The position numbers and the translations under genes are program-made. Source: Rotaria sp. Silwood1 (lineage: Eukaryota > Rotifera > Eurotatoria > Philodinida > Philodinidae). From it: DNA of 64,000 nt. The notes beneath the pieces were generated by a model, which worked only from the letters and a program-made list of their open reading frames with translations, was not told the origin of the DNA and searched no databases. Below are positions 55,071 to 64,000 of this stretch, piece after piece; within the stretch, counting starts at the first letter, position 1, and every line of letters begins with the position of its first letter. The DNA is taken from NCBI GenBank assembly GCA_905250075.1, contig CAJNOP010000323.1, positions 124,001 to 188,000 on the forward strand, given 5' to 3'.

Positions 55071-58000
55071 ATGAACAACGAAATTTTATCTATTGAACGT
55101 TCAAATCATCGACGTTCGTTACGTAACAATACTCAACAGCACAGAAATCGTCTATCAAAGTTATTTCATATGAAAAATGTGAGAAAACTCTATATGATTT
55201 CAACAGATTTGTATGTCTTTTCATATTTATTTATTTATTTATTTATTCTTTTTCTTTCAGCATTAAACGATATGGATCAATAAGAACTTTTTTTGCAGTT
55301 TTGGCATTTGTTATTTTTACAATTCTTTCAATTACAATTGGAGTGTTGACTGTTTATCTCACTTCACCAACAGAACAAAGTATTTTATTTTGTTTTCATC
55401 TGAAAAAAAAAATTAATTAAATAAGAAAACAAATATATTTTGAGTATGTCAATTGATATTTTTCATGTTTAGATATTAAATGTCGATTCATTTTCAAACG
55501 ATCAGTTTCACATTCAATCACATATGATTCAAGTCCACAACATGTGGCTGTTGGACATTTCAACAATGACAGTTATCTGGATTTTGTAGTAGCAAATTCT
55601 GGCAGTGATTCTATTGGATTATTTATGGGATTTGAAAATGGATCATTTGATGATCAAATTTTATTCTCAACTGGATTTCAATCTCGTCCATATTATGTTG
55701 CTGTTGATGATTTCAATAATGATTCTCATGCAGATATTGTTGTTGCAAATTATGGTGTCAATAGTATTGGAGTATTTCTTGGTTATGGAAATGGAAATTT
55801 CACAAATCAAATAATCACGTCCCTAGGACCTTCTCATCCAATCGCATTAGCCATCGGAGATTTCAATAAAGATAATCAGTTGGATCTTGTTGTGGTTAAT
55901 AATGGTACTTCAACGATTGCTATACTTTATGGTTTAACTAATGGAACATTTCAAATAAAAACATCTTATGATATGGGTTATGATTCTAGTCCTTATTCAC
56001 TTGCTGTTGCTGATATTAATGATGATAAGAAACTTGATATTGTCGTTGTTAATTCAGGTACAAGTGAATTAGCTGTTTTATTAGCAAGTGACAATGAAAC
56101 TTTTGTCATTCACAAATATTCAATTGGAAAAGATTCTTATCCATTTTCTGTTGCTATTGGAAATTTTAATAATGATGATTATTTGGATGTTGCTGTTGCT
56201 AATTCTGGTACAAGTAATGTTGGAATATTTCTGGGCTATGGAAATGGGAGTTTTATGAAAATACAAACATATTCGACTGGTTCTGATTCATATCCTGATT
56301 ATGTTGTTGTTGGTTATTTCAATAATAAAATTAATCTTGATATTATTGTTATTGATTCAATAAATTATAGACTAATTGTGCTGAAAGGATATGGAAATGG
56401 AAGTTTTTCGATTGTACGAACAAGACAAATTGGAGTCAACTCTTATCCGTCATCAATCTCTGTTGGTGATTTTGATAATGATGGAGATTCCGATATTGCT
56501 ATTACAGTTCGAGATGTTAATGTAGTTGAAGTATTTACTCAATATTTTAACTATCCTGTTCTAGATGAAACCACATATTCAACAGGGAAAGGTTCTAAAC
56601 CTCGTTTTTCGACTGTTGGAGATTTCAATAATGATGGTCATTTGGATGTTGTTGTTGCTAACTATGAGAGTAATAGCATTGGTTTATTTATCAATCATGG
56701 TAACGGAACATTTAGAAATCAAGAAGAATACTATGTGGGTGTATATTCCACTCCATCATTTCTTGTTACTGGTGATTTTAATAAAGATCAATATCTGGAT
56801 ATTGTTTTGATCTTGTATAATAATAGTAAAATAGCGATTTTACTGGGATATAGTAATGGAAATTTTAGCTACAAAGAGATTTATTCAACTGATGAGAATT
56901 TTTATTTCCATTCAATCGCTGTTGGTGATATCAACAATGATGGTCATCTGGATGTGATTGCACCTGATGTAAAAAATGGTAGTTTTAATATATTTATCGG
57001 ATATGGTAATGGAACGTTCAAAAATATTATTCTCATTTTAACTATCATTGACTTCTATCCATATGTTATCCAATGTGGTGACTTAAACAACGACAAAATA
57101 TTGGATATTGTTGCATCTGATAGTTTTGGTCATGGAATCGCTATTCTTTTCGGGGACGGTAATGAATTTTTTCAAAATCAACTAATCACTTCGACCAAGG
57201 GTTCTCATTCCAGTTCTATTACTATTGGAAATTTGAATAGTGATAATTGGTTGGACATTATTTACGTTGATGAATTCTTCGCATATGTTGTTATATTATT
57301 GAATAGTGGCAATGGAACCTTTGAAAATGTATCTCAGTATTTGACTGTTCAGGGATCTCAACCGCATTCTGTAGCTCTTGGTTATTTAAATGATGATAAT
57401 TTACTTGATATTGTAATTGCCAATACTTTGGATGATAGTATAAATATATTTTTTGGAAATGGAAATGGAAATGGAAAATTTCGAAGACGGATGAGAATTT
57501 CGACTGGATTTGAGTCTCGTCCAAAATCGACTGTAATTGGTGATTTTAATAATGATAATAAACAAGATATTGTAGTTGCTAACACAGGAAATGATAACAT
57601 TGTTATTTTTTTGGTTCACTATGAAGCAGATTTTTTAAATGGAACCTACTATGTAACAGGTACTGGTCTTCATCCATCCTCAGTCGCTGTTGGAGATTTA
57701 AATAATGATGGTGTTTCAGACATTGTTGCAGCGAATCTCGGTACTAATACTATTGAAATATTTCTCGATTATAACAAAGAAAATTTCATTAGCAGCAGTA
57801 TTTTGCAATTGAATCCGTATTCACTACCACAATATGTTATTGTTGCTGATTTTAATGAAGATAGTTCACTAGATATTGCTGTTGTCACTTATTACGATCA
57901 TAGTCTAAATGTATTTCTTGGATTAGGTAATGGATCTTTTGGTGAAAAATTAGTATATTTATTGCCATCTGAATCTTTTCCAGCAGCGGTTGCTTCTGGT

Positions 58001-59773
58001 AATTTTAACCAGGACGGTCGAATGGATATTGTCATTGGTAGTGACGGCACAAATGACATATCCGTATTTCTATCGTTCGATTATTTGACATTTAGCACAC
58101 ATGTTATTTATACAGATTATTTAAATGCCGTACTAAACTGCATTGCGACAGGTGATTTAGACAATGATCATATATTAGATCTCGTCGTTTGTAATTCCGT
58201 TGCCAATACTATTATTGTCTTTCTCGGATATGGTAATGGATCGTTTCTTGAACAAATATCCTATTCAACTGGCAAAGGTTCCTCTCCATATTTCCTTGTT
58301 GTAGATGACTTTAATAATGACAAAAATCTTGATATTCTTGTTACCAACAGAGATACTGATAGTGTGGGTCTATTTTTGGGTTATGGAAATGGAAGTTTTC
58401 AGTCACAAATATCATATCCGACGGGTGACTTATCTTGGCCAATATCAGTGGCGACTGATGATTTCAATAGTGACACTTTACTCGATTTTGTAGTTGCCAA
58501 TTCTGGTAGCAACATTATTGGTGTTTTTTTTGGAAATGGTGATGGAACATTCCAAGAGCAAATCAAATATCGTATGATCAATGGAACTAATCCAGTTTGG
58601 ATTTCTGTGAACGATATGAATAATGATGGAATTTTGGATATAATTGTTGCCTATTTTCGAGGGGATAATGTAGGCATCCTTCTGGGATCTGAGGATGGTA
58701 CTTTTGGAAATCAAATAATATTACCAACAGGATCGAATTCTGGACCTATTTCGATTGCTATTGCAGATTTCAACAATAACAATGGGATGGATATTGCTGT
58801 AGCAAATTATTTTTCAAAAAATATCTTCATCTTTTTCGGTTATGGTAATGGCACCTTCTCCTTAGAGACAATGATTTTCGAAACTTCTTATTCATCATTG
58901 GTAGCTATCGTTGCAGCTGATATTAACAATGACACAGTATTTGATATTCTTATTGTTGACGCTGACGAGAAGAATAGTAGTATCGGTATATTTTATGGAC
59001 TTGGAAATGGAAATTTCACATTACAAACAGTTTATTCAACTGGTTTTAATTCAAATCAAAGAATGATAGTTATTGGTGACTATAACAATGATGGTAAACT
59101 AGATCTTGCGATTCCCTATTTCAATCAGAATAGTATTGGCATTATGCTTCAACATTCTGTGCAACCTTTTGGACCATATACAACTTTTACTCTTGATGAC
59201 AATACCCATCCTTTTTCAGTTGTGGTTGCTGATTTCAACGATGATCATCAACAAGATATTGCAGTAGCCAATTTTGGTACAGATAATATTTGTATTCTAC
59301 TTGGAAATGGTAACGGAAATTTCGCTGATCAGATGACATATTCAACAGGTACTCAATCTGGTCCAAGTTCAATTAGTGTAGGTGATTTTAATAATGATCA
59401 TCATTTCGACATTGTTGTTACAAATTTTCGTGCAAACAATGTTCTTATTTTACTTGGATATGGAAATGGAGCATTTCTTTGTGTAACGAATTATTCAACT
59501 GGTATTAGTTCTTCGCCATTTTCAGTTGCTGTAGCTGATTTGAATAAAGACAATCATTTAGATCTTGTTGTGGCTAATTGGGGCACCAATAATATCATAG
59601 TGTTATATGGATTAGATAATGCAACATTCACCAACCTGACATTCTATTCTCTTGGATATAATGCAAGTCCTCGATCTGTTGCTATTGGAGATATTAACAA
59701 TGATAATTTATTGGATATAGTTGTCGCCAATGATGGAACTAATTATGTCGAAATTCTCTTACAAACGTGCTAA
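55071..59773 (+). CDS. Giant type II membrane protein with 28 FG-GAP/VCBS repeats, 1519 aa
   Basis: Three exons join in frame: 55071-55210, 55261-55379 and 55473-59773, with introns of 50 and 93 nt. The first 50 residues are basic and Asn/Arg-rich (cytosolic), then FFAVLAFVIFTILSITIGVL (about 58-77) anchors the protein with its C-terminus outside. From about residue 110 to the end there are 28 repeats of about 49 residues with the core DFNNDxxLDIVVAN...GVFLGYGNGxF...YSTGxxSxPxSVAVG. The D-x-N-x-D-x-x-x-D part is a calcium-binding loop and the whole is an integrin-alpha-like FG-GAP/VCBS fold, which would give about four seven-bladed propellers. The last repeat ends EILLQTC. Such ectodomains bind ligands or other cells. 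The frame is intact over 4.3 kb despite its repetitiveness, indicating selection. Confidence 0.85.
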
Positions 59774-60785
59774 TTTTATTTAATAATAATTCCAATATTG
59801 AGCGATATCATTTATTGATTACGAATTAACATTTTCATAAATGTAATTATGTAGAAAATTTTAATATCATTTAAAAAAATAAAAATTCATATTTTATTGA
59901 TGTAAATAGTTATAGTAGATGATTAATTAGCAAGATTCCTGTTTTTTTTTATTTTTAAAAAAGAATGATAATATGAATTCAATGGTTTAGTGTTGCATAT
60001 TTTATTATTTCGATAAGAATTATAAAATAGAGTAAAATTGTTGGATGAAGAGATAGTTGAATGAACGATACGATTATTTAATTATATTAAATATGTAAAT
60101 CATATGAATTACAGAAGTATTTTAATGATTTGTTGAAAAGAATAAACATTGTGTTTATTCTCTGTAACTGATATCAGAACGAAGAATAAAGTGAAGATTA
60201 GCGAAAAGATTTGTTACTATTGAAATAAAATAAAATTCTTTCTTAACTGATACAAAATAATCTTAAAATACAATGGATCAACGATTGTCACTTCTTAGCA
60301 GATAGAAATGATGGAAGCTTTTTCAGTGAGAATTTTTGGAATATTTATTCTGCAAAAGTGTAACGATAAAACCAATAAATTCATTAAAAGATTTTGGTCT
60401 CATCTTCTTAGTATAATAAAAATAAAACCGACTGATATAATGATGAAATGAATAAAGAATTGGTCATGTTGTGATCAGATAAAATATTTTGTTTGTCTAA
60501 AATGATGAAAAAAAAGGAAAATTTTAACAAAAAAGTATGTTAAATAAGATTATTGAAATGGATAAAATTCAATGATATTTTTAACATAAAATTGAAAGCA
60601 ATTCTTTTAATTAAACAACACATTTATATTTCAATTGATTATACAAAAAAAATATGTTTTCTTAAAATTTATTTTTGATCAACAATTATTTTGATTAAAA
60701 ATATATCGTAAGTTTAATTTTCATCAGATTAAATATTTCAAATAATAGATTAACTCTCTCATAATTATTTTTGTATTTAATTATA
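59774..60785. other. AT-rich intergenic
   Basis: Downstream of the VCBS gene; AATAAAA at about 59877 is a possible polyadenylation signal. Nothing else. Confidence 0.4.
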
Positions 60786-62306
60786 TTTTGAATCATTGGC
60801 GGCGCAAGCTAAAGTTTCTAGGGGAAGCAATAAATTTTTTAAAGCAACAATAATAATCATAAGTTTTCTATTTCAAACTCTACATATAATCAGTTTATTG
60901 ATGTTCAAAATATTTTTTTTCCCATCTTTGTTTCTTGATATAATTTCCGTTACAATAGTATCTGAATCAATATCAAAGTCACGTTCAATACATATTAAAG
61001 ATGAACTGGATAGTCTTTCGCGATCTGTTATGTTTCGAATGTATATTTTAAGTCTTCTTAAGGATGAAAAACTTCTTTCACATTCACATACATTAATTGC
61101 AATTGTCCATTGTAGTTGTAATGTAGGTAGGGATTTACAAAATGACTTTTTTTTTCAGTCTCAGTCCTGGTTCAGTTCCGGTCTTGATTATAGCTAAAAA
61201 TTTCTGTTTTCAAATATATCAAGACTTAGAATCGGTTTTTCCTCAGGTTACACACGCCCTGCATACATGTCAGCTGGTACAATACTATTCGAGGGGAAAA
61301 GAATGTCTGTTATCTGAAAAAGTACCTTAGGATTTGGAAGACTAGGACTTCTATGTTTAGAACTAGTTCCGGAATTTGTTTTGCAAGATTAAGCCTAAGT
61401 TTTGTTTTGCTATTCCCAATAAGTAGCAAAGTTTTTCTCCAATGACGATGAGTACAACAAAAAAAAAACTAAGCAATTCACACTAAAAATAGCAGAACAA
61501 TGATAAAACATTGTATATATAAGGAAATGTTTCAACTGCTACCGAATAAAATCTTTGTATATTATGTTTTGCATATTCGGAAAACTGTTCAAGTTTCCAA
61601 AAAAAAACCAATTTTTAGTAGCATGATCGTAATCTGTAAAGTGCTTGTATCGGATTAGAGAACAAAAACAGTCGATTTACAATTTTTCGATGAAAACAGA
61701 GTAAAAAAAAATACGAAAATACTGTTGTATAATAGTTGAGGAAAATAAGCTGACCGGAAGCAGCCTGAAAAGTTTAAATCCCAGTAAAATTGAAATTTTA
61801 GTCCCCATCTCGGTTCCGATCCTGCCGGGACCGAAACCACTTTACAGGCCGCTAACTATATGATGTATCACATGATTCTTGTAATAAGTTTTCTGGTTTT
61901 CTTGTGAAATAATATGAGACTTTAGTTTTATCAGGTATTTGGCAAATATATGGAAGTCTAACTACTAAATCATAAGAAAATCGAATAGATTACAAAGCAA
62001 CGAAAGCTGATCGAGAGTTTCTTGATGTAGCCGGAAAATAATAGAAATAATGGTCCTTGTTTTTCCTCAAATCATGTAATGCTAATCAACCTTAAATTTG
62101 ACAAAGATAGGTGTCGGAGATATATGATGAAAGGAGACTCTTGGAGCGAAATAAAACAAGTCTCATAATGCATCAACATTCTTCAAATAACCACCAGAAT
62201 ACGGATTATTAGGGGAAGCAACAACTTTTTATTGCTACCCCTAATTTTCTGCAGAGGAAGCAATTACTTCCCCTTGCTACTATGGCGCGTCGCCTATGTT
62301 TTGAAT
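60786..62306. mobile_element. hAT-superfamily element, non-autonomous, with 8-bp TSD
   Basis: A perfect 8-bp duplication, TTTTGAAT, occurs at 60786-60793 and 62299-62306. Directly inside are inverted ends CATTGGCGGCGC and GCGTCGCCTATG. GGGGAAGCAAT-type motifs recur near both ends as subterminal repeats (60817, 62213, 62240, 62268). The 8-bp duplication and GGCG-rich TIR are diagnostic of hAT transposons. At 1505 bp it is internally deleted, with only a C-terminal piece of transposase left. Confidence 0.9.
60873..61142 (-). pseudogene. hAT transposase C-terminal dimerisation fragment
   Basis: The minus frame reads KSLPTLQLQWTIAINVCECE, then RSFSSLRRLKIYIRNITDRE, then RLSSSSLICIERDFDIDSD, ending CRV-stop at 60873. 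This is the hAT C-terminal dimerisation domain (classically SxxxxERxFSxLKxIKxxxRxxMxxERLxxLxxLxIE). The upstream catalytic part is missing, but this last domain has no stop, suggesting a fairly young deletion. Confidence 0.8.
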
Positions 62307-63398
62307 GATTTATTCTATTTTTCAAAGTATAATTTATTGACGATAAAAACTAAATATTAATGGGAATAGCAATATTTTGATCATGTCGAATATATCAAAT
62401 AAATATTAAGAAGAATCAATTTTAAATTGATTGTAAAAAAATAGAAATTTAAAGAAAAAAGAAAATTTTCTTTCTCTTAGCAAAATAAAGGTCGATTAAA
62501 GATTTATCATAGATGGAAATTAAAACAAACTTAATTTATTCAACCAATCTTATGTAAAACAATTTTGCTCATGTTTTTATTTACTACAATGCAAACATCG
62601 AAAGATCGTTTTACATTACAATTATTTTAATTGTTTTATATTTTATTGATAATGTAAATTATATAAAAATGAGTAAAATTGTTTTGTTGATAATTATTTT
62701 CCTAAAGAATAAATATTGATTCTATATTTTTTTTAAATTAATTTCTAAATAAATAAATAATTCTTTTCCTTGAAAAGAATTATTAATATCTTCTGTGAAA
62801 ATGATGTTAAGAATTAGGTGAAGATTGAATAAATATTTTAACAAATTTGATGGGAAAGTTATTTCTATAAAAATTTCAAGTGTAATAATTAATCAAAATG
62901 TTTTTTAGATGAATCTAAATAGAAGTATTTATGATTGAAATTGATATTTACAGTTGATGTAAAAGCAAAACAGAAGAAAATTGATCAAAATAAATAAATA
63001 AATATTTATTTCATTTAATAATTTGATATATACATAGAAATTCTAATAAAATAATTCTTGAGAATATTTAAATAACAATAAACGATTTAACAGAGTATGT
63101 TATTATGAATTGAAAATTTCTAAAATGAGATAAGATCGATTATAAAAATAAAAGATGAAAAGAAATTTTCATCACAAGAAAAGTTACTGAAATTTCAGAA
63201 ACTTTTCTTTTGAAATGAATATTTATTTATTTTTTTTTTCAGATTGCGTTAAACATTTTATAAAAAAAAAACATAATAGACTGTGTATTTCATTCGAAAT
63301 TTATCAATAGATTTATTTAAAATATCGAAATAGTTGAAGAGAATTTCGATAAAGATCGATTTTGTTTAATCTTTTTTAGTTTTCATTTTTGATAAACG
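62307..63398. other. Very AT-rich intergenic
   Basis: Nothing recognised. Confidence 0.45.
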
Positions 63399-63580
63399 GG
63401 GTGTGGGTGTGGGTGTGGGTGTGTGGATGTGGATGTGGCTAAGGTTCTAATCAAAGCAGAGACTCTCACACTCACACTCAGCCATAAATACCAACACCAA
63501 CAGCCACACCCACACCCTAGGGGTGTGGACGTGGGTGTGACCCTCCTGTGAACCGATGCCCACACCCCACACGCACCCAT
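63399..63580. repeat. Telomere-like inverted block 16 (two hairpins in series)
   Basis: The first hairpin has a nearly pure G arm (63399-63438, GGGTGTGGGTGTGGGTGTGG), a spacer with AAGGTTCTAATCAAAGCAG, and a C arm to 63518. A second follows without a gap: GGGGTGTGGACGTGGGTGTG (63520-63540), a spacer CTCCTGTGAACCGATG, and CCCACACCCCACACGCACCC (63559-63578). It ends about 40 bp before the next gene start. Confidence 0.85.
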
Positions 63581-63619
63581 AAACATAAACTAGACCGTTC
63601 TGTATTTAAATTAATAATC

Positions 63620-63957
63620 ATGATGATTGTTGTTTCATCTATTCTTTTACTGTCTTTTTTATCGATAGTTATTTTATTTCATATTACGCGCAACAGGTAT
63701 GTATTTAAGTTTCAGAGAATCTATAAAATTTGTCTTTTTTAATACAAGAAACGCATCAATAGTAATAAATTTAATCATGAAGCGAAAAAAAATCCGATTT
63801 ATACGCATCGTTGTTATTTCAATCAAAACATTCAATGACAAGTGTCAACAATGAGCTTCGTCTGGATAAGCTATCAATAAGTTTAGATCATGGAAGCAGA
63901 CTATTTAAAAAAATAAAACAAGAGTATGCTACTCAATTGAAAATAAATACTTTCTAG
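63620..63957 (+). CDS. Small single-TM protein, 83 aa (two exons)
   Basis: Exon 1 (63620-63696) encodes MMIVVSSILLLSFLSIVILF then HITRN, a signal anchor, and ends at a GTATGT donor. Exon 2 (63783-63957, acceptor AAG) continues in phase as SEKKSDLYASLLFQSKHSMT, then NELRLDKLSISLDHGSRLFK, to a TAG. The acceptor is weak and other splice choices hit stops, so the model is tentative; it could instead be the start of a longer gene running past the window end. Family not recognised. Confidence 0.4.
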
Positions 63958-64000
63958 GCATAGTCTTGTTGTAAAAGTAAAATTAGAGAACAAGATTAGT

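Noticed and set aside
57291-58714. Minus-strand frames within the VCBS gene
   Set aside because: Antisense shadows of the repeated DFNND/GNGNG coding sequence.
60796-61330. Plus-strand 133-aa and 62-aa frames in the hAT element
   Set aside because: They lie opposite or beside the recognisable minus-strand hAT C-terminal domain and have no family features.
1801-63580. Simple microsatellite explanation for the TGTGGG blocks
   Set aside because: Microsatellites grow on one strand sense; here nearly every block has both strand senses in a fixed G-first order with a spacer, which slippage alone does not produce.
1801-63580. CRISPR array from regularly recurring short repeats
   Set aside because: The blocks are kilobases apart, self-complementary, and lie in an intron-containing eukaryotic sequence.
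1-64000. True chromosome end inside the window
   Set aside because: No long uninterrupted TGTGGG array is present; all blocks are short and internal.

Overview
This AT-rich window looks like nuclear DNA of a bdelloid rotifer (class Bdelloidea; genus not determinable, an Adineta/Rotaria-type genome). Three things suggest this. Coding exons are split by very short GT-AG introns (50-120 nt). Several genes resemble families I know as expanded in bdelloids: F-box-like proteins, EGF/LDL-A 7TM receptors, GCC2/GCC3-like Cys-rich membrane proteins, FG-GAP/VCBS and NHL proteins, and compact rhodopsin-like GPCRs. Finally, short blocks of TGTGGG, which I recall as the telomeric repeat of Adineta vaga, are scattered throughout. 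All assignments come from reading the sequence; no search was run.

Layout. 0-10 kb: a Tc1-like relic, a decayed SLC22-type transporter, an orphan exon, a ~121-bp tandem repeat, two F-box-family pseudogenes and a 415-bp foldback MITE. 10.5-13.5 kb: a three-exon gene (minus) for a 958-aa Cys-rich multi-pass membrane protein, apparently intact. 14.7-16.2 kb: a second copy of the MITE beside an F-box fragment, then a large foldback. 18.9-21.6 kb: a badly decayed LDL-A/EGF/7TM receptor (minus). 25.3-26.2 kb: an intact 304-aa GPCR. 27.7-28.6 kb: a composite element of telomere-like blocks and TTGGCGAAA palindromes. 29.3-33.2 kb: a secreted NHL-repeat protein whose 2.9-kb intron is packed with nested foldbacks. 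33.3-36.3 kb: leucine-rich-repeat exon relics, a pogo/Tigger-like relic and a GC-motif palindromic element. 36.5-37.4 kb: a secreted Ly6/uPAR-like protein. 39-40.7 kb: a broken alpha/beta hydrolase. 44.1 kb: a small four-TM protein with an early stop. 45.8-47.1 kb: a 7-TM protein with EF hands. 47-55 kb: mostly gene-poor, with MITEs and purine tracts. 55.1-59.8 kb: a 1519-aa type II membrane protein with 28 FG-GAP/VCBS repeats. 60.8-62.3 kb: a non-autonomous hAT element with a perfect 8-bp target duplication. 63.6 kb: the start of a small single-TM protein.

The strongest unexplained signal is a set of at least 16 short elements, each a TGTGGG-rich arm, a short spacer and a CCCACA-rich arm. 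The G-rich arm always comes first, the geometry of two telomeres fused head to head. Several sit at gene edges or beside truncated genes. They may be scars of telomere capping and joining at double-strand breaks, or a hairpin repeat family built on telomere sequence. The intact genes are mostly extracellular or membrane proteins and do not form an obvious pathway; many of the other genes are pseudogenes, as expected of an accessory or subtelomeric-like region.
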